DNA of 34,280 bases from Salaquimonas sp. (GTDB lineage: Bacteria; Pseudomonadota; Alphaproteobacteria; Rhizobiales; Rhizobiaceae): NCBI GenBank assembly GCA_022340185.1, contig JAJDOK010000052.1, positions 1 through 34,280 on the forward strand. Direction: 5' to 3'. This document shows positions 7,135 to 16,032 of the stretch, one piece after another. The notes below the pieces were generated by a model that saw only the letters and a list, made by a program, of their open reading frames with translations, did no database searches and had not been told where the DNA came from. The number at the start of each line of letters is the position of its first letter. Position 1 is the first letter of the stretch. A program made the position numbers and the translations under genes.

Positions 7135-9939
7135 CTATCTCGTGACGAAGCAGGCGCCGCCGGCAGACTGCAGACGCTGGCAGAAGTCGGTGGCGTCTTC
7201 CTTCGACTGCGAGCCGACGCGCACCCGGTAGAATATACCCTTGCCGGGAAGGTCGGCCTTTACGATCGCCACATGGCGGTCCTCGAGCAGGTTGGGAAAG
7301 CGATTGCGCAGGTTGTTATACGCGGCCTGCGCGTCTTCGGGCGAACGCTGCGAGGAAATCTGGATGACCCATTCGCTGAGTTCGGCGTCAGTTGCCTGCG
7401 CGGCAGGCGAAACGTCGGGTTCGGAGGTCAGCGCAACCGGCTCACCGGGCTGATGGGCCTTCGCCACGCTCTGTGTGGTGAGCGGATCGGTTCCCGGTTC
7501 GGAGGGAACCGGCACGACGGTCTGGCCGATATTGACACCCGGCAGGCCGCTTGTCGTGGGCTCGTTTGGCACCGGTTTGGGCGGCACGGGCGCAACGCGC
7601 AATGCCTGCGAAGCTGCCGTCTGGGGCTTGGGTGCGGGCGCGGATATCGTGGATGATCTGGTCACCAGATCCGTCGGCCTCGGTTCGGGAACCGGGATGC
7701 CGCCCGAAGAGCGTGCACCGTCAATCGACTGCGCTGGCAGGGAGGCCGTCTGGGCGGGTGCGGCTTCCGGTTCGCTCGGTTGAACTATGGTGCCGTCGCG
7801 GCGAACCGTGAGCGTGCGTACGCGGCGAGGTTCAAGCGAGGTCGGTGAAACGGCAGCCTGTTCTTCGCCAGGTGCCAGGCGATCATCCCCCTTGGCGGCG
7901 TCAACAGCGGCGGTCTCCGCGGATTGCGATGACATCGGCGCGGCGGTGACCAGGTTGACCGGCTTTTCGACGTCGCTGACCAGCTTTTCCTGCTTCGCCT
8001 CTTCGCCAAACTTGCCGGAGACACGCTCATAGGCGGCCTTGTCCTGATTGGCGACGGTTGCGCCGCCCGGGTCATCCGGCTTGGTCTTGACCGGTTCCTT
8101 GTCGGCCTTGACGATGACAGGTTCGTCCGGCGTGTCGCTTCCCTTGAAGAAGCCGTAGCTCACCGCGCCCAATCCGACGACCAAGGCAAGGCCGAGCGCG
8201 ATCGCCGCCAGCTTGAACCCACGCGAACCGGAGCGCTTCCCCGGTTCGGCCCAGGTCTCTTGAGTCGCATCGTCGTGGTGGCCAGCATCGGGTTGCGCGT
8301 AGTCGTCATAGTCATCCATGACCGGAGCCTGGCCCGCATGATCGTCGCTGAACGAGGCGACAAGTCCTTCGGCGTCTGGCGCGCTTTCACGGTAGGCGAC
8401 GGCCGCATGGCCGGGTTGTCCGGGGACAGATTGATGCTGGGAATGCTGATAGTGGGCAGGTACCGTTTCAGCTTCGTCAAATCCCAGTTCCTCGGCGAAA
8501 ACAGCGGCAAAATGATCGTCGATCTCGCGCTCGCTATTGAACATCGACGCCTGTCCGGCTGGCTCAGATGCACGGGCCAAACTCCGGCCTGCCGATTCCC
8601 CGTGGGCATGCGCGGGCTGGCGCTGATAGGCATGAGCCGGCCGGGCCTGGCGATTTGCATGGATGTCCTGCGGCTGAAGTTCTGCCATTTCTGCCTCGAA
8701 AGCTGAATCGAAATTGAGATCAGTCAGTTCCTGCGCGTCAGGCGCCAGACTGCCAGCGTGTGAAGGCTGGCCATTTTCAGATTGATCATGGACTGGTTGA
8801 TTTGCGGCGGGCTGACCTGCGGCCTGCTGTTCCGGCGCGGGCTGCGGCGGCGCCTCGGGGGCAGGCTTCGGCGCATCCCAGATCGACATGTCGAAACCGA
8901 GATCGGAGAGATCATCATCGTCATCGTCGCTGCTGACGTGGCGGCGGGAATCGATGTTGAGGGCCAGTGCCGCACGATCGATCGCGAGTTCGGCCTCGAA
9001 CTTGTCCTTGAAGTCGCCGGCCAGGTCGAGTCCGTGTTGATCACCCTTGTTCGGCGACACGGCTTCAACTTCTTCGGCACCGATATCGGTGAAATCGAGA
9101 TCGCTGCCCCGTTCGACTTCGCCGTTCGGTTCCGCGTCTTCCGGCGCGGCTTCCTGCGGCGATGCCGTCACCTCATCCTCGAAACCGCTGACAAAGGCAT
9201 CGGGAGCGTCGGGGCGGGAGGATCGAGCTGTTCCCGACAGGCCAAGCTCCACCATGAGCTGGTCTTCGAGCGAAGAATTGCCGTCCTCCTCCGAAACCAT
9301 GGTTTCGAAATCGAAATCGGCGTCGACATCAAGGTTGGCATCAAAATCGGCATCGAGATGCGCGCCTTCATCGATATTGCTGGTGGCTTCGATATTCTCC
9401 AGGCTTTCGGCGTCCGCCTGATCTTCGGTATCCTGCGGACCTTCGCCAGCTTCGGGAACTTCCGCATCCCGAGACACATCATCAAGTTCGGCAGCGGCGG
9501 ATTCCTCGACCGACTCTTCCTCGGCCAAATCTTCCTGGAGCGGTTCTTCGCGAGCCGGTTCTTCATGCTGACGGGCGAGGTTTTCGCCCTCCAGTTCCTG
9601 GATCAGTTCATTTTCGAGATCGAGTTCGATACTGTCGTCCAGGCCGACATCGAGGTCGGCTTCAAGGCCGGCGCCGAGGGCGGCTCCCAGATCGGCTTCC
9701 AGGCTGCTGGCAAGATCGGCATCGATGTCATCGCCAGAAGGCATCTCATCAGACGTTTCTTCGGAAACAGCTTCGCTGCGAAACCGCTCGAATGACGGCG
9801 CGGCGCGACTTTCCAAAGGTGTCTGGGATTTCGACTGTGGCTTTTTCTCGCCGGAGACGATGCGGGCAAGTTCCTCCAGCGGATCCTCTTCCTGATCATG
9901 AAAAGAGAACTCACGGGCCGGGCTGTTCCGTTCGGTCAT
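7135..9939 (-). CDS. Large SPOR-domain membrane protein
   Basis: SPOR domains bind denuded septal peptidoglycan, so a role at the division site or cell wall is likely. The start is ATG 9939 (MTERNSPAREFSFHDQEED), supported by AGGACAGG about 10 bases upstream, giving 934 residues. An open frame extends 29 codons further upstream without a better site. Residues 1 to about 570 are a very acidic, probably disordered cytoplasmic region full of Asp/Glu/Ala/Gln/Pro. One membrane helix (FKLAAIALGLALVVGLGAVS) lies near residues 572-592. A Pro/Ala/Ser-rich periplasmic linker follows, and the last about 78 residues (from WVIQISSQRSPEDAQAAY to the end) are the SPOR domain. The position between argS and nagZ is the usual alphaproteobacterial one. 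The sequence does not say which division partner it has. Confidence 0.9.
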   Translation of the reverse strand: MTERNSPAREFSFHDQEEDPLEELARIVSGEKKPQSKSQTPLESRAAPSFERFRSEAVSEETSDEMPSGDDIDADLASSLEADLGAALGAGLEADLDVGLDDSIELDLENELIQELEGENLARQHEEPAREEPLQEDLAEEESVEESAAAELDDVSRDAEVPEAGEGPQDTEDQADAESLENIEATSNIDEGAHLDADFDANLDVDADFDFETMVSEEDGNSSLEDQLMVELGLSGTARSSRPDAPDAFVSGFEDEVTASPQEAAPEDAEPNGEVERGSDLDFTDIGAEEVEAVSPNKGDQHGLDLAGDFKDKFEAELAIDRAALALNIDSRRHVSSDDDDDDLSDLGFDMSIWDAPKPAPEAPPQPAPEQQAAGQPAANQPVHDQSENGQPSHAGSLAPDAQELTDLNFDSAFEAEMAELQPQDIHANRQARPAHAYQRQPAHAHGESAGRSLARASEPAGQASMFNSEREIDDHFAAVFAEELGFDEAETVPAHYQHSQHQSVPGQPGHAAVAYRESAPDAEGLVASFSDDHAGQAPVMDDYDDYAQPDAGHHDDATQETWAEPGKRSGSRGFKLAAIALGLALVVGLGAVSYGFFKGSDTPDEPVIVKADKEPVKTKPDDPGGATVANQDKAAYERVSGKFGEEAKQEKLVSDVEKPVNLVTAAPMSSQSAETAAVDAAKGDDRLAPGEEQAAVSPTSLEPRRVRTLTVRRDGTIVQPSEPEAAPAQTASLPAQSIDGARSSGGIPVPEPRPTDLVTRSSTISAPAPKPQTAASQALRVAPVPPKPVPNEPTTSGLPGVNIGQTVVPVPSEPGTDPLTTQSVAKAHQPGEPVALTSEPDVSPAAQATDAELSEWVIQISSQRSPEDAQAAYNNLRNRFPNLLEDRHVAIVKADLPGKGIFYRVRVGSQSKEDATDFCQRLQSAGGACFVTR

Positions 9940-10060
9940 AACGCAGTAACCTGTCCTAGCTTCAAGCGCCCCGCCACCGGACTTGTAAAGCGCCTGGCTA
10001 CGGCGCTCTCGTTCCCCGTCCGGCACTTTTGCGCGTGGAATCGGTCAGGATTTTGACCGT

Positions 10061-11821
10061 TCAACGCATTTCGTCAGGCGCACTCGCTCCAACTATCGCC
10101 AGACCGGACGAAAGGACCGAAGACAATCCTTTCAGCATTGCCAGTCTTGCCAGGGTCAGATTCGCATTATCTTGGTTAATAAAGCGTAATTCGGGTTTTT
10201 CCTTGCCGCGCGACCAGTGCTGGTGAAGCTCGGAAGCCAGTTCGTAAAGGTAGAAGGCGACGCGATGCGGTTCGTCGGCGCGGGCCGCCTGCTCGACCAT
10301 TCTGGGAAACTCGGCCATCTTGGCAACGAGCGCGATTTCGCCCTCGTCGGCAAGCAGCGAAAGATCGGCCTGCGCCAGCGCCTCGTCGGAGGTGTCGAGG
10401 CCGGCCATCTCCTCGGCCGCCTGGCGGAAAACCGATTTCGTGCGGGCATGCGCATATTGCACGTAGAAGACCGGATTGTCCTTGGACTGTTCGGTCACCT
10501 TGGCAAAATCGAAGTCGAGCGGCGCCTCGGGCTTGCGGTAGAGCATCATGAAGCGAACGGCGTCGGTTCCGACCTCGTCGACCACTTCGCGCAATGTGAC
10601 GAAATCACCGGAACGCTTCGACATGCGTACCGGTTCGCCGCCACGGTAGAGCTTGACGAGCTGGCACAGCAGAACGTCAAGCACGCTCTCGTCGCCGGCG
10701 ATGGCCTTGGCGACCGCCTTCAGGCGCTTGACGTAACCGCCATGGTCGGCACCCAGCACATAGACCATGCGGTCGAAACCGCGGTCGAACTTGTTCTTGA
10801 AATAGGCGACATCGGCGGCGAAGTAGGTGTAGCTGCCATCGGATTTGACCAGCGGGCGATCCATGTCGTCGCCGACCTCTGTCGACTTGAACAGGGTCTG
10901 CTCGCGGTCCTCCCAGTCCTCCGGCACCTCGCCCTTGGGCGGCGGCAGGCGGCCCTCATAGACGAAACCCTTGACGCGCATCTCGTCGAGCATGCGGTCG
11001 ATCTCGGAGACGCCATTGCGCTTTTCGTGCAGAGTGCGCTCGGAGAAAAACACCTCGTGGTTGACGTTGAGTGCCGACAGATTCTGCCTGATCAGTTCCA
11101 TCATCGCGTCGACCGAGCGGGTGCGCAGGATTTCCATGCGCACGGGTTCGTCCACCTTGGTGAGATTGTCGCCGAACTCCTCGACGAGCGCGGCGCCGAC
11201 AGGCTTGAGATACTCGCCCGGATAGAGGCCGGCAGGTATCTCGCCGATCTCCTCGCCCAGAGCCTCGCGGTAACGCAGTTCGACGGAGCGGGCGAGTACG
11301 TCGATCTGCACGCCGGCATCATTGATGACATATTCTCGGGTCACTTCGTAGCCGGCGAATTCGAGCAGGTTGGCGAGCGAATCGCCAACCACCGCGCCAC
11401 GGCAATGGCCGACATGCATCGGGCCGGTCGGGTTGGCCGAGACATATTCGACATTGACATGCTTGCCCGTGCCAAGGCCGGTGCGGCCATATTCGGAACC
11501 GGCGGCGAGGATGACGCCCAGATGATCGGCCCAGAAGGTCTTCGACAGGCGCAGATTGATGAAGCCCGGACCGGCGATCTCGGCATTTTCGACGGTGTTG
11601 TCCTCGCCCAGCTTCCCGGCGATGCGGCCGGCCAGCTCGCGCGGATTGATGCCGGCGGATTTCGCCAGCACCAGGGCGGCATTGGTCGCCAGATCGCCAT
11701 GGGCGGGATCGCGCGGCGGCTCGACGACGATCCGGTCGAGCGCCAGCGGTGCCTCGGACGCGATGTCGAGCCCGGCGACGATTTTGGCGATTCTATCTTC
11801 GAAGTCGGCAAACAGGTTCAT
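10061..11821 (-). CDS. argS: Arginyl-tRNA synthetase
   Basis: ArgRS is a class I synthetase that charges tRNA-Arg. The 586-residue protein begins [15 protein letters not shown] and carries the N-terminal Add1 domain. The HIGH-type motif HVGH is at residues 136-139 in [12 protein letters not shown]. The KMSKS-equivalent [14 protein letters not shown] follows near residue 400. The C-terminal DALR anticodon-binding domain ends in [14 protein letters not shown] and a helical tail. It lies 60 bases after dgt and 121 bases before the SPOR gene on the same strand, consistent with one operon. Confidence 0.97.
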   Translation of the reverse strand: MNLFADFEDRIAKIVAGLDIASEAPLALDRIVVEPPRDPAHGDLATNAALVLAKSAGINPRELAGRIAGKLGEDNTVENAEIAGPGFINLRLSKTFWADHLGVILAAGSEYGRTGLGTGKHVNVEYVSANPTGPMHVGHCRGAVVGDSLANLLEFAGYEVTREYVINDAGVQIDVLARSVELRYREALGEEIGEIPAGLYPGEYLKPVGAALVEEFGDNLTKVDEPVRMEILRTRSVDAMMELIRQNLSALNVNHEVFFSERTLHEKRNGVSEIDRMLDEMRVKGFVYEGRLPPPKGEVPEDWEDREQTLFKSTEVGDDMDRPLVKSDGSYTYFAADVAYFKNKFDRGFDRMVYVLGADHGGYVKRLKAVAKAIAGDESVLDVLLCQLVKLYRGGEPVRMSKRSGDFVTLREVVDEVGTDAVRFMMLYRKPEAPLDFDFAKVTEQSKDNPVFYVQYAHARTKSVFRQAAEEMAGLDTSDEALAQADLSLLADEGEIALVAKMAEFPRMVEQAARADEPHRVAFYLYELASELHQHWSRGKEKPELRFINQDNANLTLARLAMLKGLSSVLSSGLAIVGASAPDEMR

Positions 11822-11881
11822 TGCGTGTCGGCCGTCTGGCCGCCTTTGGTTACGGATCGTCTCAAGGAGGAACGGCGTCGC

Positions 11882-13099
11882 CTAACGCAGTTGCGGAGTG
11901 GCGTCAAACAGTCGTTGATGCTCGTTGATGGCATAACGGTCGGTCATGCCGGCGAGAAAGTCGGCAACGAGCCTGGCACGCTTGTCCTCCTCGGCATTTG
12001 CCAGCGCCGCCTGCCAGTTCATGCCCCATTCGTCTGGCATTTTCGCGGTACCTGAAAAATAGGCCCTAAACAGGTCGCGCACCACCTGTTTGGCGTCCTC
12101 GCGAATGGCCACGATCGACGGCGCACGGTAGACATGGGCGTAGAGGAAATCCTTGATCGCCCGATCGGCTTCAGCCACCGGCGCGCTGAAACGGACCAGT
12201 GTCCGGCCGACTCCGCGCACGTCCTCATCGCTTGCCGGGGCAAGGTCAACGATATTGGCGATCGCGACCTTGAGCACATCCTCGACCATCGCGGTGATCT
12301 GGCGGCGGATGATCTCGTGCGTGGTGCGCACCGCGTCGAGGCCGGGATAAAGCTCGCGCACCGTGCGCAGCAGGTCGCCGACCAGCGGCAATTCGCCAAG
12401 CGCGTCGAGATCGAACAGGCCGGCGCGCAGCGCGTCATCGAGGTCGTGGGCGTTATAGGCGATATCGTCGGCAATCGCCGCGCATTGCGCCTCGATGCCC
12501 GAATGGCGGGCGAGATCGAGATCGAATTGCGCGTTGAATTCGAGGATCGGCAGCGGCACGGGGCCCTTGAGGCCTTCGCCCATGTCGTCGACCAGCGGCC
12601 CGTTGTGCTTGACCAGACCCTCCAGCGTCTCCCAGGTGAGGTTGAGGCCATCGAACTCGGCATAGCGGCGTTCCAGCCGGGTCACCAGCCGCAGCGACTG
12701 GGCGTTGTGGTCGAAACCGCCCCACGGACGCATCAACTCGTCCAGCACCTCCTCGCCTGTATGGCCGAATGGCGTGTGGCCGAAATCGTGCGACAGCGCC
12801 AGGGCTTCCGCCAGATCTTCATCGACACGCAGCGCTCGGGCGAGCGAGCGGGTGATCTGGGCGACCTCGATCGAATGGGTCAGCCGCGTGCGGTAATGGT
12901 CGCCTTCATGGTGGATGAAGACCTGCGTCTTGTGCTTGAGCCTGCGGAAGGCGGTCGAATGGATGACACGGTCGCGGTCACGCTGGAATTCTGAGCGAGT
13001 CGGGCTGACAGGCTCGGGAAAGAGCCTGCCCCGGCTTTGCCGCCACTGGCAGGCATAGGCAGCCAGATTGTCACGCCCGATGGAAATGTCGTCGAACAA
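11882..13099 (-). CDS. dgt: Deoxyguanosinetriphosphate triphosphohydrolase-like protein (HD domain), TTG start
   Basis: Enzymes of this family hydrolyse dNTPs to deoxynucleosides and triphosphate and help set dNTP pools. The 405-residue protein has the HD metal site: His75 in [13 protein letters not shown], then His104-Asp105 in [19 protein letters not shown]. It also has the family opening [19 protein letters not shown] (36-54). The initiator is TTG at 13097-13099. No in-frame ATG lies just upstream, and GGGG lies six bases before it. The short dGTPase-like subfamily common in alphaproteobacteria is usually annotated only as dGTPase-like, so substrate preference is unproven. Confidence 0.93.
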   Translation of the reverse strand: MFDDISIGRDNLAAYACQWRQSRGRLFPEPVSPTRSEFQRDRDRVIHSTAFRRLKHKTQVFIHHEGDHYRTRLTHSIEVAQITRSLARALRVDEDLAEALALSHDFGHTPFGHTGEEVLDELMRPWGGFDHNAQSLRLVTRLERRYAEFDGLNLTWETLEGLVKHNGPLVDDMGEGLKGPVPLPILEFNAQFDLDLARHSGIEAQCAAIADDIAYNAHDLDDALRAGLFDLDALGELPLVGDLLRTVRELYPGLDAVRTTHEIIRRQITAMVEDVLKVAIANIVDLAPASDEDVRGVGRTLVRFSAPVAEADRAIKDFLYAHVYRAPSIVAIREDAKQVVRDLFRAYFSGTAKMPDEWGMNWQAALANAEEDKRARLVADFLAGMTDRYAINEHQRLFDATPQLR

Positions 13100-13397
13100 T
13101 GCACGCCCCGTTTTTCGCCTGCCATGGCTTAACGCAAAGAGCGTGCTGTTTGAAGCGCGGTGGCGTCTGTATATCGCTCACGGCCCGCTTCGCTCGGGGC
13201 CTCCGCGAGGGCGACCTGACCGGTCGGCGACCTATTCGGCCGCTGGGAGCGCTATTGCCATGCCAACCGTCCTTGTCGAGTGCCTTGGCGATTCCCTCGT
13301 GGAATTTGCGGCTCAAATTGATCATGCTCGCCGACACCGGTCCCAGACACCAATCCTTGGGGGAACCGGTCGCGTACAATGAGGAGGGGTTCGGCGC
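13100..13397. other. Divergent spacer between dgt and the amidase gene
   Basis: About 298 bases hold the divergent 5' regions of dgt and the amidase gene. GAGGAGGGG at 13380-13388 is the amidase ribosome site. A GC-rich imperfect hairpin around 13190-13215 (ctcg...cgag around gggcctccg) has a faint likeness to the 42-base module loop but not its arm. A minus-strand open frame covers 13071-13379 (starting MYATGSPKDWCLGPVSA), but it overlaps dgt and has no recognisable similarity, so it is not called. Confidence 0.4.
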
Positions 13398-14825
13398 ATG
13401 CCCGTTTCCGCGTTTTCATCCGCCACGCAACTCGTTGCCGCCCTGAACAAGGGCGAAATCGGTGCGCGCGAACTGCTCGAAACCTATCTGGAGCACATTG
13501 AGCGTCATGACGGAGAGTTAAACGCCGTGGTAGTGCGTGATTTCGAGCGCGCGCGCAATCGGGCCGGGGCAATCGACGATGCAAGGGCGCGCGGCGAGGC
13601 AATCGGTCCCCTCGCCGGCCTGCCGATGACCGTCAAGGAATCCTTCAACGTCGAGGGCCTTCCCACCTGCTGGGGGTTCGGGCACAAAAAGGCGAATATC
13701 GCCGCATCGAACTCCGTTGTCGTACAGCGCCTTTCCGATGCCGGCGCTGTAATCTTCGGCAAGACCAACATACCGGTCGGGCTCGCCGACTGGCAGAGCT
13801 TCAATCCGGTCTATGGCGTGACGATAAATCCGTGGAACCCGGCCCGCTCCCCCGGCGGTTCGTCGGGCGGCGCGGCGGCGGCGCTTGCTGCCGGACTGAC
13901 CGGCCTGGAATTCGGCAGCGACATCGCCGGCTCGATCCGCGTGCCGGCGAATTTCTGCGGTGTCTACGGGCTCAAACCGACGCTCCACCTCATTCCGACG
14001 CGCGGCCACACCATCGACGGGAGCGTCGGCACCTACGATCTGGCCGTGGTCGGTCCGCTGGCGCGCCAGGCGCAGGATCTGGAACTGGCGCTCGACCTCA
14101 CCGCCGGGCCGGACGTGATCGAGGCGGCCGGCTGGCAATTGCGCCTGCCCGCCGAAGAACGGACCTCGCTCGGCGATTTCCGCGTCGCGCTATGGCCGGA
14201 AACCTCGCTCGCCCCGACGGCGAAAGCGATCATTGATGCCTTGCAACGTGTCGCCGACAGGCTGGCGGCGCTTGGCGTGAAAGTCGATGACAGGGCCCGG
14301 CCGGCGCTGGATGAGAAGGAAATCTACCGGACCTACCTCTCGCTGCTGTCGCCCCTGAACCCGATCAACGCTGTGGGGGGCAAGGCCGGGCCGAAACCGG
14401 ACAAGAAGTCCGCCAGGCCGCCACGCCCGCCCATGAGCCATCTGGAATGGCTCGGCGCGAACGAAAAACGCCAGAAGATGCGCTACGCCTGGCACGATTT
14501 CTTTCGCGACTGGGACGTCCTGCTGTGCCCGGTATTCGCCACACCAGCCTATCCCCACCTCCATTCTCCCGACCGCGATGCCTGGCGCATCGATATCGAT
14601 GGTGAGCCGCATCGCGAAAAGGATTTCTTCTTCTGGCCGGCGCTGACCACGCTGGTCGGCCTGCCTTCGGTCGCCGCCCCGATCGGCCAGACGCCGGATG
14701 GTCTGCCAGTCGGCATCCAGATCGTCGTTCCGCAATTGCATGAAAAACGCGCCATCCGCTTCGCCCGCCTGCTTGCCGATGAATTCGGCGGGTTCACCGC
14801 GCCGCCCGGATTTGACGCGCCGTGA
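13398..14825 (+). CDS. Amidase, amidase-signature family
   Basis: This is a serine amidohydrolase that cleaves a carboxylic amide to acid and ammonia or amine. The Ser-cisSer-Lys triad is visible: Lys80 in LPMTVKESF, the cis-Ser in the SPGGSSGGAAAALAAG stretch (151-166), and nucleophile Ser179 in GSDIAGSIRVPA. The 475-residue length is normal. GAGGAGGGG eight bases before ATG 13398 is a strong ribosome site. Lack of a signal peptide suggests a cytoplasmic enzyme. No gatB or gatC is near and the sequence is not specifically GatA-like, so a catabolic or detoxifying amidase is more likely. Substrate unknown. It lies 71 bases upstream of erpA on the same strand. Confidence 0.9.
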   Translation: MPVSAFSSATQLVAALNKGEIGARELLETYLEHIERHDGELNAVVVRDFERARNRAGAIDDARARGEAIGPLAGLPMTVKESFNVEGLPTCWGFGHKKANIAASNSVVVQRLSDAGAVIFGKTNIPVGLADWQSFNPVYGVTINPWNPARSPGGSSGGAAAALAAGLTGLEFGSDIAGSIRVPANFCGVYGLKPTLHLIPTRGHTIDGSVGTYDLAVVGPLARQAQDLELALDLTAGPDVIEAAGWQLRLPAEERTSLGDFRVALWPETSLAPTAKAIIDALQRVADRLAALGVKVDDRARPALDEKEIYRTYLSLLSPLNPINAVGGKAGPKPDKKSARPPRPPMSHLEWLGANEKRQKMRYAWHDFFRDWDVLLCPVFATPAYPHLHSPDRDAWRIDIDGEPHREKDFFFWPALTTLVGLPSVAAPIGQTPDGLPVGIQIVVPQLHEKRAIRFARLLADEFGGFTAPPGFDAP

Positions 14826-14896
14826 CCGCTTGAACTCACCGCCACCCCGGCCTAGATTCATTGCAACAACAGGAATTTGCCCTCACAGGGATAGCG

Positions 14897-15247
14897 ATGA
14901 CCACCGAAACGCTCGAAAAGCCGCAAATCACCGTGACCGACGCCGCGATCAACCGGGTGGCAAAGATTCTCGCCGGCGAAGCCGACAAGGATGCGCTGAG
15001 GATATCGGTCAATGGCGGCGGCTGTTCCGGCTTCTCCTACCAGTACGATCTGGTCAAGGACGACCGTGCGGCCGATGATATCGTCATCGAGCGCGATGGA
15101 GCCACGGTGCTGGTCGATCCGATCTCGCTGCAATACATGGCGGGTTCGGAGGTGGATTTCGTCAACGACCTGATGGGTCAGTCCTTCCAGATCAGGAATC
15201 CGAACGCGGTAGCGAGCTGCGGCTGCGGTACTTCCTTTTCGATCTGA
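14897..15247 (+). CDS. erpA: Iron-sulfur cluster insertion protein, A-type carrier (ErpA/IscA-like)
   Basis: A-type carriers hold and deliver [4Fe-4S] or [2Fe-2S] clusters to apo-enzymes. The 116-residue protein (MTTETLEKPQITVTDAAI) has the three conserved cysteines: one in NGGGCSGFSYQY and two in the C-terminal ASCGCGTSF. ATG 14897 is chosen because AGGG lies six bases upstream. An in-frame ATG at 14861 would add a poor 12-residue extension. It is separated from dgt by the amidase gene; in many rhizobia this gene and dgt are divergent neighbours, so the amidase may be an insertion. Confidence 0.93.
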   Translation: MTTETLEKPQITVTDAAINRVAKILAGEADKDALRISVNGGGCSGFSYQYDLVKDDRAADDIVIERDGATVLVDPISLQYMAGSEVDFVNDLMGQSFQIRNPNAVASCGCGTSFSI

Positions 15248-15383
15248 ACGTCGCCCTTCCCCCCCTGCAGATATTCCGTTCAGACTGGGTTCAGTCAGCA
15301 CGAGGCAGACTGGGCCATAGATCGATTTCAACCATTCGGGCGCATGGCCCCAAATTCGCCGTCTTGCGCCGGGAGAAAGAGAC

Positions 15384-15953
15384 ATGCTGAACAAACCGCT
15401 CAAGGCCGCGATTCTGGCCGCAATCCTTGCCGTGCCCGCCATGCTCGCCACAGCGCTGATCGCGCCCGGGAAAGCGGCGGCGCAATCGCTTGCCGTCGTC
15501 GTCACCGACCTGAACGTGCGCACCGGACCGGGAACCGGCTATCCGCGCCTCACAACACTGCCAGGCGGGGCAACGGTCCAGGTTTTCACCTGCACCCCGG
15601 ACAATTGGTGCGACATTGCGTGGAATCAGGTGCGCGGCTGGGTATCCGGCGCCTACCTCAATGGCTATGGCGCCCCGGTCTACGGCGCCGCTCCTCCGCC
15701 GGCGGCTGTCTACCCGCCCTATCCCGCCATTGGCCTCGGCATCGGTCTTGGCCTGGGCCTTGGCTACGGCCCCGGCTATTATGGCCCCGGCTGGCGCCCC
15801 TATGACAGGCATGGCGACTATTACCGTCCGCGCCACGACCACCACAACCGGCCTCGCAGGGATCCGAGACCGGGGCCGTCGGCCAATGGGAGCCGCTTCA
15901 ATCCATCAATGCCCTGCCCGCCGAATTCGTCCTGCGAATTCCGCCAGCAGTGA
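15384..15953 (+). CDS. Secreted bacterial SH3-domain protein with Gly/Pro/Tyr-rich tail
   Basis: The 189-residue protein has a signal peptide (residues 1 to about 33, ending GKAAAQS). A bacterial SH3 domain follows (about 36-95: VVVTDLNVRTGPGTGYPRL, then GWVSGAYLNGY), with two cysteines in CTPDNWC. Such domains often bind cell-wall peptides. The remaining half is a low-complexity tail: PPPAAVYPPYP, a Gly-Leu-Gly run (GIGLGLGLGYGPGYYGPG), then a His/Arg/Pro-rich section. It is probably periplasmic or outer-surface. GGGAGAAAGAGAC precedes ATG 15384, and a strong terminator follows at 15981. Function beyond wall association is not evident. Confidence 0.82.
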   Translation: MLNKPLKAAILAAILAVPAMLATALIAPGKAAAQSLAVVVTDLNVRTGPGTGYPRLTTLPGGATVQVFTCTPDNWCDIAWNQVRGWVSGAYLNGYGAPVYGAAPPPAAVYPPYPAIGLGIGLGLGLGYGPGYYGPGWRPYDRHGDYYRPRHDHHNRPRRDPRPGPSANGSRFNPSMPCPPNSSCEFRQQ

Positions 15954-15980
15954 CTTTCGATGGGAAAGCCCGACATGTTG

Positions 15981-16009
15981 AAAAGGCCCGGATCGCTCCG
16001 GGCCTTTTT
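15981..16009. terminator. Bidirectional intrinsic terminator
   Basis: An 11-pair stem aaaaggcccgg / ccgggcctttt with loop atcgct ends in a T-run on the plus strand and, by symmetry, on the minus strand. It sits between the convergent SH3 gene (ends 15953) and permease gene (ends 16033) and can stop both. Confidence 0.92.
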
Positions 16010-16032
16010 GATTGTCAAATGGCAAAACCCGA

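Noticed and set aside
10217-12055. 612-codon open frame on the plus strand opposite argS
   Set aside because: Antisense of argS, which has all class I motifs. No independent similarity.
13185-13220. Possible degenerate fourth copy of the 42-base module
   Set aside because: Shares only a cctcc-like loop. The arms do not pair in the same register and the 18-base conserved arm is absent.
13071-13379. Possible 102-residue minus-strand gene upstream of dgt
   Set aside because: Overlaps the dgt start and has no ribosome site or recognisable family. The second half is Arg/Pro-rich, as expected from non-coding GC-rich DNA.
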